Program-made: the position numbers and the translations under genes
Origin: Enterovibrio gelatinilyticus
Lineage (GTDB): Bacteria > Pseudomonadota > Gammaproteobacteria > Enterobacterales > Vibrionaceae
Assembly (NCBI RefSeq): GCF_028683095.1
Contig: NZ_JAJUBC010000032.1
Span: 1 to 64,000 of the forward strand
Direction of reading: 5' to 3'
DNA length: 64,000 nucleotides
In this document: piece after piece, positions 50,416-58,934 of the stretch
How positions within the stretch are numbered: the stretch's first letter is position 1
Layout: each line of letters begins with the position of its first letter
Notes under the pieces: model-generated
What the model was told of the DNA's origin: nothing
What the model saw: only the letters and a program-made list of their open reading frames with translations
Database searches by the model: none

Positions 50416-51081
50416 ATGAGCACTTTTACGCCCGCGCAACAGCGCAACGCCCTCTCTTACTTGGTGGTTTTCCACCTTGTTATCATTGCGTCAAGCAACT
50501 ACTTGGTACAACTGCCGTTCACCATTTTTGGTTTCCACACCACGTGGGGCGCATTTACCTTCCCGTTTATTTTTCTGGCGACTGATCTGACTGTCCGTAT
50601 TTTCGGAGCAGGCATGGCACGTAAGATTATTTTCAGTGTGATGGTGCCATCGCTACTGATTTCTTATGTGTTGTCTGTATTGTTCTATCAAGGGCAGTAC
50701 CAAGGTCTCGCCGATCTGACCGTGTTTAACCTGTTTGTTGCACGTATTGCCGTGGCAAGCTTTATGGCTTACATGCTGGGGCAAATTCTCGACATTCACG
50801 TGTTTAACCGACTTCGTCAGACGAAAAAGTGGTGGGTTGCGCCAAGCTGCTCGACCATTTTTGGTAACGCCATTGATACGTTGGCCTTCTTTGCCATTGC
50901 GTTTTACAACAGCCCTGACGCCTTCATGGCAGAGAACTGGACGGAAATCGCCGTGGTGGATTACATCTTCAAACTGGTGATCAGCCTTGGTTTGTTTGTA
51001 CCTATGTACGGTGTGTTGTTGAACTACCTAGTAGGTCGAATGACACGTGTTAACGAAGCCGCGGAAACCAAGCTGGTTTAG
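50416..51081 (+). CDS. yhhQ: Queuosine precursor transporter YhhQ
   Basis: A six-helix inner-membrane importer of preQ0/preQ1 for queuosine tRNA modification. The 221-aa protein has the family pattern FTFPFIFLATDLTVRIFG near 44, ARKIIFSVMVPSLLISYVL and GNAIDTLAFFAIAF near 155. ATG 50416 is preferred to 50398 because the latter lies inside the riboswitch and AAAAAGG is 7 nt upstream of the former. Regulation by the preQ1-I riboswitch agrees with its substrate. Confidence 0.95.
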   Translation: MSTFTPAQQRNALSYLVVFHLVIIASSNYLVQLPFTIFGFHTTWGAFTFPFIFLATDLTVRIFGAGMARKIIFSVMVPSLLISYVLSVLFYQGQYQGLADLTVFNLFVARIAVASFMAYMLGQILDIHVFNRLRQTKKWWVAPSCSTIFGNAIDTLAFFAIAFYNSPDAFMAENWTEIAVVDYIFKLVISLGLFVPMYGVLLNYLVGRMTRVNEAAETKLV

Positions 51082-51110
51082 CGACTGTTAATACGACACA
51101 GATGAGGGTT

Positions 51111-51140
51111 AAAAAGGCCGATCGCAAGATCGGCTTTTTT
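51111..51140 (+). terminator. yhhQ terminator
   Basis: GCCGATC (51117-51123) pairs with GATCGGC (51128-51134) around a GCAA tetraloop, extended by A/T pairs and followed by six T. Confidence 0.92.
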
Positions 51141-51230
51141 GTACCTGAACCTTGTTGTCGGCTGATATTGAGTGACTCGTATATACTCGTGAAATAAGAA
51201 AGTAAGTACAGCGTCATTAAGGGATATTTC

Positions 51231-51671
51231 ATGATTATTCGAGAAGGTACCTTGGCAGAAGCCATCGAAGTGCTTGGTAATATTGGGGAGTTTGCTCGTT
51301 CAGAAACATTAGGATCGCTCAAAAAGCGTCTTGGTGATAAGCCTTATCTGGTGTTAATCGCGGAACATGAAGGAGATTTATGTGGCGTGAAAATTGGCTA
51401 TCAGCTAGATGATGATTGTTTCTACAGTTGGTTGGGCGGGGTGACACAACAAGGCCGACGTCGAGGCATTGCGCAAACGTTGCTTCATGCTCAAGAGCGT
51501 TGGGTGGCCCAGCATGGCTACACCAGCTTAAGAGTGAAGTCGCGGAACTGTTTTGCTGGCATGTTGTGTTTGTTACTGAACAACCACTACCAGATAGAGC
51601 ATTTAGAGAAGAAAGACGCACTTGATCAATATCGCCTCCATTTTGTGAAGAAAATCACACCTAGTGAATGA
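51231..51671 (+). CDS. GNAT-family N-acetyltransferase
   Basis: A 146-aa single-domain acetyltransferase. The acetyl-CoA pyrophosphate loop appears as QQGRRRGIAQTLLHAQERWV (about residues 77-96), preceded by the central strand YSWLGGVT. The N-terminal part (LAEAIEVLGNIGEF) resembles acceptor-side helices of the family. ATG 51231 follows AAGGGATATTTC. The substrate cannot be inferred. It is a single gene ahead of ryhB. Confidence 0.85.
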   Translation: MIIREGTLAEAIEVLGNIGEFARSETLGSLKKRLGDKPYLVLIAEHEGDLCGVKIGYQLDDDCFYSWLGGVTQQGRRRGIAQTLLHAQERWVAQHGYTSLRVKSRNCFAGMLCLLLNNHYQIEHLEKKDALDQYRLHFVKKITPSE

Positions 51672-51704
51672 AATGCTAAAAATACATAATAATGACTAGC
51701 AAAT

Positions 51705-51723
51705 GCTAATGAGAATGATTACT
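51705..51723 (+). promoter_or_regulatory. Fur box of ryhB
   Basis: GCTAATGAGAATGATTACT matches the 19-bp Fur consensus at 14 positions. It lies just upstream of the RyhB transcript, where iron-loaded Fur would repress it. A related AT-rich half (AATAATGACTAG) lies next to it at 51690-51701. Confidence 0.8.
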
Positions 51724-51730
51724 ATTTATT

Positions 51731-51879
51731 TCGTTCGATGACGAAGGCATTCTTCGCCAAAGAACACACGACATTGCTCACATTGCTTCCAGTATATGTA
51801 TTTGCATGAAACTGCTGATAGTTATCTTGCAGTTTTCCTCATGCAGGCGACACCCTCCTAGGTGTCGCCGTTTTCTTTT
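51731..51879 (+). ncRNA. ryhB: Small RNA RyhB
   Basis: An iron-stress Hfq-dependent sRNA that down-regulates iron-using proteins. The core CACGACATTGCTCACATTGC followed by TTCCAGTAT (51767-51795) is identical to the conserved centre of E. coli RyhB. A Fur box precedes it and a strong terminator (51846-51869 plus T-rich tail) ends it. The 5' end is estimated from a TACTAT at 51720 and is uncertain by several nt. The gene lies upstream of polA, where I recall V. cholerae ryhB also being located. Confidence 0.93.
51846..51879 (+). terminator. ryhB terminator
   Basis: GGCGACACC (51846-51854) pairs with GGTGTCGCC (51861-51869) around CTCCTA and is followed by GTTTTCTTTT. Confidence 0.9.
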
Positions 51880-51922
51880 CTAATGCTCATGAATGACTCC
51901 CTACTTCACCTAGTTTGCTGAA

Positions 51923-52573
51923 TCAGGCGATATCCACCAGTTTCGCAACCAGTTTGTTAATGCCCGAAGCGGCTTCGCTGACTGAGGTGGCAAGCATATA
52001 AGCTGGTGTGGAAAGTAATCGTCGGCTTTGATCCAGAACGAAGTCGTCAACAGGGCACTGGATATGTTCACCGCCCATGGCATCAAAGGCTGCTGCTGTG
52101 TCTGGATCTGAACCAATCGTCCCTTTGGCTCCGGGGCCATAGACTTTCGGGATCAAGATTGGGGAAATACAGATGTAACCCGCTGGCTTCTCTGCATTCG
52201 CAAATGCTTTGCAGATATGTAAAACATCTTCCTGAACCGTCATGGCGGTGCCATTCACAGCAAAATCACTGAGATTTTTAGCCACTCCAAAGCCGCCAGG
52301 CAGCAACAAGGCGTCAAAGTCATTGGGATCTAACTCGGTAATTGGGGAAATCTCGCCACGACAAATGCGTGCAGCTTCTTGGAGTGTATTACGTGATTCG
52401 CTAGTTGGCGCACCAGCATGATGGTTGATCACATGGTGTTGCTCTTCGTCAGGCGCAAAACAATGCCAACTGGCACCTGCTTGTTCTATGGCTAGTAGGG
52501 ATAACACGACTTCTTGGATTTCAGAACCGTCGTACACGCCACAGCCGGCTAAGATGACTGCCACTTTTTTCAC
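51923..52573 (-). CDS. elbB: Glyoxalase ElbB (DJ-1/PfpI superfamily)
   Basis: A 216-aa class I glutamine-amidotransferase-like protein. It starts KKVAVILAGCGVYDGSEIQE and carries LLLPGGFGVAKNLSDFA near 90 and the nucleophile Cys in GYICISPILIPK near 131. E. coli ElbB has weak glyoxalase activity and was linked to isoprenoid metabolism. The start codon is GTG with AGGA 8 nt upstream. It is divergent from polA across a 561-bp region. Confidence 0.93.
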   Translation of the reverse strand: MKKVAVILAGCGVYDGSEIQEVVLSLLAIEQAGASWHCFAPDEEQHHVINHHAGAPTSESRNTLQEAARICRGEISPITELDPNDFDALLLPGGFGVAKNLSDFAVNGTAMTVQEDVLHICKAFANAEKPAGYICISPILIPKVYGPGAKGTIGSDPDTAAAFDAMGGEHIQCPVDDFVLDQSRRLLSTPAYMLATSVSEAASGINKLVAKLVDIA

Positions 52574-52733
52574 TAATGCGTCCTCATCGTCAAGAATAGC
52601 GTCGCCACGGCTTGGCGAGCTTCTGCTGAATTAATCATCAAACAAAGCCTAGTCTATGAGCAAAATGATGATCATTTGAATCCCTGTTGCTCACAGAATT
52701 TAGGGTTAGCTTGTGAAATAAATTTAGACGAAG

Positions 52734-52944
52734 GGATCTGTGTACAATTTCTTTTTCCACAGTCGATGATCGAGAAATGATCCTGATCAGGATCAATGAC
52801 TTAACCTTAAGTGCATAAAAACAAAAGATATAATTTTTCATTTTGCACGTTATTTACGCATGATCTGAATGGGCAAAAATAAATACCAACAAACTTATCC
52901 ACAGTGAAATCGGGTGCCTGCTGGGATGACATCATTTATACACA
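52734..52944. promoter_or_regulatory. DnaA-box and GATC cluster between elbB and polA
   Basis: Four 9-mers match or nearly match the DnaA box TTWTNCACA: TTATCCACA (52895-52903), TTATACACA (52936-52944), TTTTCCACA (52753-52761) and TTGTACACA on the minus strand (52739-52747, one mismatch). Six GATC sites fall in 52734-52865, three of them in the 18-bp perfect palindrome TGATCCTGATCAGGATCA (52778-52795), followed by an AT-rich stretch. This is origin-like, but gene order says the main origin is elsewhere. Otherwise the 52574-53134 gap holds only the elbB and polA promoters. Confidence 0.6.
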
Positions 52945-53134
52945 GGGTGGTTTCCATTACTGCGGATTGTGTGATGGTTGAGCGCTATCACCTGCTAATC
53001 ATTGCCAATCAATAAGCAGAGACAGTCGACGTTCTGTGGTGGTTTGGGTATATAGATCGAAATCGCGGGTTAACAGAATTGGCGAGTCGTGGCATCCTAG
53101 CTCATCAATCATTTTCTGGTTAGCTTATAACGTT

Positions 53135-55927
53135 ATGGCGACGACTTCTGACAGTCCGTTGATTCTGGTCGACGGCTCCTCTTATCTTTACCGTGCGTAC
53201 CACGCATCCCCCAATCTGACGAGCCCTAAAGGTGAGCCGACAGGGGCGATTTATGGCGTCGTTAACATGCTACGCAGTTTGGTAAAACAATACCCAACGT
53301 CGAATGTCACGGTGATCTTCGATGCGAAAGGCAAAACCTTTCGTGATGACATGTATGCGGAATACAAAGCTCATCGTCCTCCAATGCCTGATGATCTGCG
53401 TGGGCAAATAGCGCCACTGCATGCGATCATCGAAGCCATGGGTTTCCCTATGATGGTGATCGAAGGCGTTGAAGCCGATGACGTGATCGGCACCTTGGCA
53501 ACCCAAGGTTCAAAAGCCGGTATGCCGATCTTGATCAGCACGGGTGATAAAGACATGGCGCAGTTGGTGGATGAGCATGTCACTCTGATCAACACCATGA
53601 CGAATGTCATCATGACGCCTCAAGGTGTGCATGATAAATATGGATTTGGCCCTGAATACATCATCGATTATCTGGCACTGATGGGCGATAAAGTCGATAA
53701 CATTCCCGGTGTTCCAGGCGTAGGTGATAAAACCGCGACGGCGTTGATTGCCGGTATCGGTGGATTGGAAGAGCTGTACGCTAACCTTGATAAAATTGCA
53801 GCGCTCGGCTTTCGTGGTTCGAAGACCATGGCGAAGAAGCTGGAAGACAACAAAGAGGAAGCGCTCCTCTCATATCAACTTGCCACCATCAAGCTGGATT
53901 GCGAACTGCCTTTCACACCGGAAGCACTGATCAACCGTGAACCGGATAACGCCAAATTAGTCGAATTGTTCACTGAGCTGAACTTCAAACGTTGGCTTGC
54001 CGAAGCACAAAGCGGCAATGCTGGTATGGACGCGGTTGCCGAACGCGCTGTAACACCAGGTGCTTCAGCGAGTTCAGAAAAGAAAGAAGCAAGCTTCTCT
54101 GCGGCCAGTATTGATCGCAGTCAGTACGAGACCATTCTGACAGAAGAAGCGTTCCGAGTTTGGATGGACAAGCTTCGCAACGCAAACGTTGTGGCTTTTG
54201 ATACCGAAACCGACAGCTTAAATTACATGGAAGCGAACTTAATCGGTCTTTCTTTCGCTGTCGCAGAAGGTGAAGCGGCTTATCTGCCCGTTGCACATGA
54301 TTACTTAGATGCCCCTCAGCAACTAGATAGAGACTGGGTGCTGGCTGAAATGAAAGCATGGCTTGAAGATGCTGGCGCACTGAAAGTTGGCCAGAATCTG
54401 AAATATGATGCGAGCGTGCTGGCGCGCTATGACATCGCCATGAAAGGCATTGCTTACGACACCATGCTTGAGTCTTACGTGTTCAATAGCGTGGCAGGCC
54501 GTCATGATATGGACAGCCTCGCGCAGCGTTACCTGCAACACACCTGCATTAGCTTTGAAGAGATTGCAGGCAAAGGCAAAAAACAACTGACCTTCAACCA
54601 AATCGACATGGAGCAAGCGGCACCATACGCGGCAGAAGATGCCGATGTGACGTTGCGACTGCACAATGTGTTGATGGCTCACCTGCAACAAGATGACAAA
54701 CTGAAAACCATTTTCGAACAATACGAAATGCCATTGGTGCCAGTCCTGTCTCGCATTGAACGTCATGGCGTGTTGATTGATAGCGACATGCTGGGCAAGC
54801 AGTCTCAAGAAATTGCGTTGCGTCTGGACGTACTTGAGAAAGAAACCTTTGAACTGGCGGGTGAAGAATTCAACTTGAGCTCTCCAAAACAGCTTCAAGT
54901 CATTCTGTTTGAAAAAATGGGCTTGCCTGTTATCAAGAAAACACCGTCTGGCACTCCATCAACTAATGAAGAAGTACTGCAAGAATTGGCGTTGGACTAC
55001 CCATTACCAAAACGCATTTTGGAATACCGTGGGTTGGCGAAACTGAAATCCACGTATACCGATAAATTGCCTAAAATGGTGAATCCGGCCACTAAACGTG
55101 TGCATACCTCTTATCACCAAGCAGTAACAGCAACGGGCCGTTTATCGTCAACCGATCCAAACTTGCAGAACATTCCTATTCGAAATGATGAAGGTCGTCG
55201 TATTCGCCAAGCGTTTATTGCCCCAGCAGGTAAAACTATCCTGGCTGTCGATTACTCTCAAATTGAGCTTCGTATCATGGCGCACTTGTCTGGTGATGAA
55301 GCGCTGCTTGATGCTTTCCGTCATGGCAAAGATATTCACAGCGCCACTGCGGCGGAAGTGATGGGCGTAGAGATAAGCGAAGTTACTTCAGAAATGCGCC
55401 GCCGCGCGAAAGCGATTAACTTTGGTTTGATTTATGGCATGAGTGCGTTTGGGCTTGCCAAGCAGCTAGGTATCCCACGTGGTGAAGCGCAACAGTATAT
55501 GGATCGTTATTTTGAGCGTTATCCTGGTGTTCTCCAATATATGGAAGCCACGCGTTTACAAGCCGCAGAGCAAGGTTATGTTGAAACCATCTTTGGCCGT
55601 CGTCTGCATTTGCCTGAAATTAACTCTAGCAATGGTATGCGTCGTAAGGGCGCTGAACGCGCAGCGATCAATGCGCCAATGCAAGGCACCGCGGCTGATA
55701 TTATCAAACGCGCAATGATTTTGGTTGATAGCTGGATTGGACAACAACCGGAAGGGCGTGTCGCTTTGATCATGCAAGTACACGATGAATTGGTGTTGGA
55801 AGTAGATACCGAACACCTGTCTGATGTAGAGCAACAGGTTTGTAAGTTAATGGAATCAGCAGCTTTACTTGATGTTCCTTTGGTTGCTGACTCTGGTAGC
55901 GGCGAAAACTGGGATCAAGCCCACTAA
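53135..55927 (+). CDS. polA: DNA polymerase I
   Basis: A repair and Okazaki-fragment polymerase. The 930-aa protein has an N-terminal 5' nuclease ([26 protein letters not shown]), an apparently active 3'-5' exonuclease (FDTETDS near residue 355) and the family A polymerase domain with [16 protein letters not shown] near 706, [20 protein letters not shown] and [11 protein letters not shown] near 880. ATG 53135 gives the standard [20 protein letters not shown] start; the longer frame to 53036 is not supported. Spot 42 follows, as in E. coli. Confidence 0.97.
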   Translation: MATTSDSPLILVDGSSYLYRAYHASPNLTSPKGEPTGAIYGVVNMLRSLVKQYPTSNVTVIFDAKGKTFRDDMYAEYKAHRPPMPDDLRGQIAPLHAIIEAMGFPMMVIEGVEADDVIGTLATQGSKAGMPILISTGDKDMAQLVDEHVTLINTMTNVIMTPQGVHDKYGFGPEYIIDYLALMGDKVDNIPGVPGVGDKTATALIAGIGGLEELYANLDKIAALGFRGSKTMAKKLEDNKEEALLSYQLATIKLDCELPFTPEALINREPDNAKLVELFTELNFKRWLAEAQSGNAGMDAVAERAVTPGASASSEKKEASFSAASIDRSQYETILTEEAFRVWMDKLRNANVVAFDTETDSLNYMEANLIGLSFAVAEGEAAYLPVAHDYLDAPQQLDRDWVLAEMKAWLEDAGALKVGQNLKYDASVLARYDIAMKGIAYDTMLESYVFNSVAGRHDMDSLAQRYLQHTCISFEEIAGKGKKQLTFNQIDMEQAAPYAAEDADVTLRLHNVLMAHLQQDDKLKTIFEQYEMPLVPVLSRIERHGVLIDSDMLGKQSQEIALRLDVLEKETFELAGEEFNLSSPKQLQVILFEKMGLPVIKKTPSGTPSTNEEVLQELALDYPLPKRILEYRGLAKLKSTYTDKLPKMVNPATKRVHTSYHQAVTATGRLSSTDPNLQNIPIRNDEGRRIRQAFIAPAGKTILAVDYSQIELRIMAHLSGDEALLDAFRHGKDIHSATAAEVMGVEISEVTSEMRRRAKAINFGLIYGMSAFGLAKQLGIPRGEAQQYMDRYFERYPGVLQYMEATRLQAAEQGYVETIFGRRLHLPEINSSNGMRRKGAERAAINAPMQGTAADIIKRAMILVDSWIGQQPEGRVALIMQVHDELVLEVDTEHLSDVEQQVCKLMESAALLDVPLVADSGSGENWDQAH

Positions 55928-55980
55928 TTCAATGCGTTTGTGTTCGGCCAGATCACATAACAACTTAAATTCTATAGCGA

Positions 55981-56008
55981 AAAAAGCCTGCAAAAGCAGG
56001 CTTTTTTA
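55981..56008 (+). terminator. polA terminator
   Basis: AAAAAAGCCTGC (55981-55992) pairs with GCAGGCTTTTTT (55997-56008) around AAAA. Confidence 0.92.
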
Positions 56009-56118
56009 TTGATGTAATGAAACAAAATGAACACAACTGGCACTATTTTTTATAATTTGATGAAAAAAAACTACGTAAAGGGTTTTCTTAAACGACCAAT
56101 TGATATACAGTTAACGGC

Positions 56119-56226
56119 GTAGGGTACAGAGGTAAGATGTTCTATCTTTCAGACCTTTTGTTTCACGTTATTGGATTTGGCTGATTCAGCAGCCCCGGTT
56201 GATGTATGTCGACCGGGGCATTTTTT
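56119..56226 (+). ncRNA. spf: Spot 42 RNA
   Basis: A 108-nt Hfq-dependent sRNA for catabolite regulation, repressed by cAMP-CRP in E. coli. The first 42 nt (GTAGGGTACAGAGGTAAGAT and onward to the CAGACCTTTT stretch) are the same as E. coli Spot 42, and GGATTTGGCTGA is conserved too. The 3' terminator CCCCGGTTGA...TCGACCGGGG runs into six T. Its place just downstream of polA is the conserved one. Confidence 0.97.
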
Positions 56227-56369
56227 ATTGTGTAAGACCTCATTTCTTTAATCTAATCATCTCTCAGTAAAATTCATATTTAACAGTTGTTTACTGTAAT
56301 TTTCATTACGGTTTATGGGATTTTTTTCTTTATATTAGAGTAATTACTTTAATTTGAGCATTGTGAAGC

Positions 56370-56484
56370 TATAATGATATCCGCTTCTTGTTCTTGATGT
56401 GATTGGGGTGATCGGCATTTTCCTTTCCCTGATGACCCTCACGTTATGTATGACCGATCTGATCACTCAGGTCGGTCTTTTTTT
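56370..56484 (+). ncRNA. Putative sRNA downstream of spf
   Basis: A perfect TATAAT (56370-56375) lies 77 bp before a strong terminator in which GACCGA-CTGA pairs with TCAG-TCGGTC (56452-56477), followed by seven T. The predicted transcript is about 56383-56484, with no ORF of note. A second sRNA (VSsrna24) was reported near spf in Aliivibrio salmonicida; whether this one is related needs comparison. Confidence 0.55.
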
Positions 56485-56704
56485 ATTCATTCAAACTGTA
56501 ATTTACTTCCAAAACGGATATCAGCGAAAAGTCCTTTGGCTTCATTGATATTTATCGATTAAAAATAAGTTTCAAGATCAGGACAATGGCGTAAAGAAAT
56601 CATACGTTTATTCGCAAACTAAGAGATGGTGTATGGTTTTAAGGGCGAAGTGGGCAGGTTTGTTTGCAGGGGCAACTTGCGGATAGTCAGATGTTGGATG
56701 ACAC

Positions 56705-56779
56705 TCAAAATATAATAAATAAGAAAAAACCTCCTATTTCTCTCCCGTTACCCCACCTCATGGTGGGGTTTTATTTTTT
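56705..56779 (+). ncRNA. Possible second short sRNA before engB
   Basis: TATAAT at about 56711-56716 is followed by a short transcript candidate (about 56723-56779) ending in the terminator ACCCCACC-TCAT-GGTGGGGT with TTTATTTTTT (56750-56779). The T run is on the plus strand, so it does not serve the minus-strand engB gene. No clear -35 is visible. The remaining parts of the 55928-56797 gap show nothing else I can support. Confidence 0.35.
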
Positions 56780-56797
56780 CATAGACAAACAAGTTGG

Positions 56798-57499
56798 TTA
56801 CTCAGGCGCTGACTCACCTGTGCTTTTTTCTGCTGAAATATCTTCAGAGATAACAGCATCTTCGGCTTCGATCGCGTCGTCGACGCCAGTGTCAAATACT
56901 GGGAAATACCAGCTATCGAGCTTTTTACGTAGTTTGTCGACACCAATCCCTTTTAGTGATGAGTAAAGCTCGACTTCTACGTCGCCACCAAAATCGACGG
57001 CCGCTGCTCTGACTTTAGTGAGTTCTGCTTTGCGCGCACCGCTTTTCAGCTTGTCACACTTGGTGAGTAGTGCGAGCACTGGCAGGTTTGAATCAACGGC
57101 CCAGAAGATCATTTGCTGGTCGAGGTCTTTCAGTGGGTGACGAATATCCATCAACACAACCAACCCTTTTAGTTGTTCGCGTTTTTGTAGATATTCACCT
57201 AGAGATTGCTGCCATTTTTTCTTCATTTCTAACGGCACTTGCGCGAAACCATAGCCCGGCAAGTCGACGATGTGACATCCCTCATCTACTTTAAACAAGT
57301 TGATCAATTGTGTGCGACCCGGCGTTTTACTCACCTTAACCAAGCTTTTATGATCACAAAGTCGATTAATTGAGCTAGATTTACCAGCATTAGAGCGACC
57401 GGCAAACGCGACCTCTATACCAGTATCTGGCGGCAAGTGCCTGATATCTGGGGCACTGGTGATAAAGTGTGTGTTGCGATAGTTGAGTGAAGGATTCAC
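56798..57499 (-). CDS. engB: Ribosome-biogenesis GTPase EngB (YihA/YsxC)
   Basis: An essential GTPase needed for 50S subunit assembly and division. The 233-aa protein has G1 GRSNAGKSS (about 34-42), the G2 Thr in SKTPGRTQ, G3 DLPGYGFA (about 79-86) and G4 TKCDK (about 146-150). The C-terminal ~25 acidic residues extend beyond the core. The start codon is GTG 57499 with GGAG 6 nt upstream. It is divergent from the cytochrome c4 gene. Confidence 0.96.
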   Translation of the reverse strand: MNPSLNYRNTHFITSAPDIRHLPPDTGIEVAFAGRSNAGKSSSINRLCDHKSLVKVSKTPGRTQLINLFKVDEGCHIVDLPGYGFAQVPLEMKKKWQQSLGEYLQKREQLKGLVVLMDIRHPLKDLDQQMIFWAVDSNLPVLALLTKCDKLKSGARKAELTKVRAAAVDFGGDVEVELYSSLKGIGVDKLRKKLDSWYFPVFDTGVDDAIEAEDAVISEDISAEKSTGESAPE

Positions 57500-57647
57500 T
57501 GTTAACTCCGTCTCGACTTTATGTAGTCGATTGATTACTTTTATGTGAAATTGTGTAAAATGACCGTGCTCGGTTTTTGCTCGATGATTGTATCATGATG
57601 GCGTGGGCATCGTGGTATGGAAGCTTGATAATTATAAATGGAATGTC

Positions 57648-58265
57648 ATGAAGAAATTAGCGCTACTACTCACTTTAATTGCGAGTTTTACCGCCTATGC
57701 ACAGGGTGATGCAGAAGCAGGTAAAGCAAAATCAACCACTTGTGCAGCTTGTCACGGTGCCGACGGTAACAGCTTAATTCCGGCAAACCCCGTTCTAGCA
57801 GGTCAGCACGAAAAATACCTGTTTAAGCAGCTCAAAGAATTTAAGCTCGGTATGACGTCCGGTGGTGAACAAGGTCGTTACAATCCAGTGATGGCTGGAA
57901 TGGTGGCGGCACTGTCTGAGCAAGACATGGCAGACTTGGCAGCTTACTACGCCACCCAAACTGCAAAGCCGGGCGTAACGCCTGAGTCGACCGTTGAACT
58001 GGGCGAGCAACTCTACCTTGCTGGTGACAGCGAGCGTGGCATTGCCGCATGTATTGCTTGTCACGGACCACGTGGTAACGGCACATCCTTATCTGGGTTC
58101 CCTAAAATCTCCGGTCAGCATGCTGATTATGTGAAAGCGCAGCTGATGGCTTTCCGCGATGGGACTCGAAACAACGACTTGAACGGCATGATGGGTATTG
58201 TATCCACCAAGCTGTCAGACAAAGAGATTGACGCTATTTCAAAATACGTGGGCGGACTGCATTAA
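57648..58265 (+). CDS. Di-heme cytochrome c4
   Basis: A periplasmic electron carrier to terminal oxidases. The 205-aa precursor has a signal peptide (MKKLALLLTLIASFTAYA) and two cytochrome c domains with heme motifs CAACH (about 32-36) and CIACH (about 135-139). Methionine ligands are plausible in YNPVMAGM and LNGMMGI. ATG 57648 begins the signal peptide; the longer frame to 57588 is not needed. The engB-cytochrome c4 divergence is usual in gamma-proteobacteria. Confidence 0.94.
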   Translation: MKKLALLLTLIASFTAYAQGDAEAGKAKSTTCAACHGADGNSLIPANPVLAGQHEKYLFKQLKEFKLGMTSGGEQGRYNPVMAGMVAALSEQDMADLAAYYATQTAKPGVTPESTVELGEQLYLAGDSERGIAACIACHGPRGNGTSLSGFPKISGQHADYVKAQLMAFRDGTRNNDLNGMMGIVSTKLSDKEIDAISKYVGGLH

Positions 58266-58295
58266 TTAACCAATGTGTTAGCGCGTGAAATAGTT

Positions 58296-58322
58296 AAAAA
58301 GGTAGCGGAAGCTGCCTTTTTT
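58296..58322 (+). terminator. Cytochrome c4 terminator
   Basis: AAAAAGGTAGC pairs with GCTGCCTTTTTT around GGAA, with one T-G pair. Confidence 0.88.
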
Positions 58323-58353
58323 GCGTTAAGCAGTAATGTTTTTCTCAATGCTT

Positions 58354-58371
58354 TGTAAGCGATTGTCCATC
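58354..58371 (+). promoter_or_regulatory. Possible UvrY/VarA (GacA-type) site upstream of csrB
   Basis: TGTAAG at 58354-58359 equals the left half of the TGTAAG-N6-CTTACA consensus for GacA-family regulators; the right half is poorly conserved. It lies about 165 nt before the csrB start, a typical distance for the upstream activating site of Csr/Rsm sRNAs. Weak evidence on its own. Confidence 0.35.
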
Positions 58372-58518
58372 CGCTGGTGAGTTTCTTGCCTAAATACTTG
58401 CCCGTTATTATTTTTTTCACCTATCTTTCAATTAGATATTCTTAATGGTGATTTCACTTGTATTGGAATTGTGAGTTCGCGCCTATTTTGTGTTTAGGAT
58501 TGGCGTAAAATTATTTTT

Positions 58519-58880
58519 GTCGATGAGGAAGACGACACGGATAACGGACAGTCAGGAAGACGCGGGCAGGGCGGCCTCAGGATTCAAATGGAATTAGGCT
58601 TAGGAAAAGCCATAGTCACTCGGATGTGTTGCGTCAGGAAGACCATTAGCGTGAGGGAACGCGTGACAAAAGGACATCTACTAGGACGGTAGCAGGGACA
58701 CGCGCTAGGACGGCGAAGGCAACAGGATGTTGTGAGTTTTACTCAAATAAAAAATGGCAGGACGCCTCATTACAAATGGAAAATTGTTCACCGGGATGTG
58801 GCATTACTGTTAGGGATTAAAGCGGTACAATCCGTTCATTAGAACGCTCTAGAGCGACAGGCTTTGCCTGTCGCTTTTTT
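58519..58880 (+). ncRNA. csrB: CsrB-family regulatory RNA
   Basis: A CsrA-sequestering RNA. The 362-nt region has no ORF and 19 GGA motifs, many as AGGA or AGGGA in hairpin loops (for example CAGGAAGA, CTAGGACGG, CAGGATG). The transcript should start GTCGATGAGGA, as E. coli CsrB starts GTCGACAGGGA, 8 nt after TAAAAT (58506-58511). It ends at AGCGACAGGC-TTT-GCCTGTCGCT plus T (58853-58880). Length is close to the 369 nt of E. coli CsrB. Vibrio usually carry several such RNAs, so whether this is B, C or D is uncertain. Confidence 0.92.
58853..58880 (+). terminator. csrB terminator
   Basis: AGCGACAGGC (58853-58862) pairs with GCCTGTCGCT (58866-58875) around TTT, followed by T. Confidence 0.93.
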
Positions 58881-58934
58881 CTTATCCATCTTTCTGTTAC
58901 ATTTCCGCCATTCACTTTGGTGTAGAAATCTCCA

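Noticed and set aside
52634-53134. Main chromosomal replication origin
   Set aside because: DnaA boxes and GATC sites are suggestive, but mnmG/mioC-type neighbours are absent and polA-ryhB synteny places the locus away from the origin in relatives.
56664-56966. 100-aa plus-strand ORF running into engB
   Set aside because: It overlaps a terminator and the antisense of engB; no ribosome-binding site and no recognisable protein.
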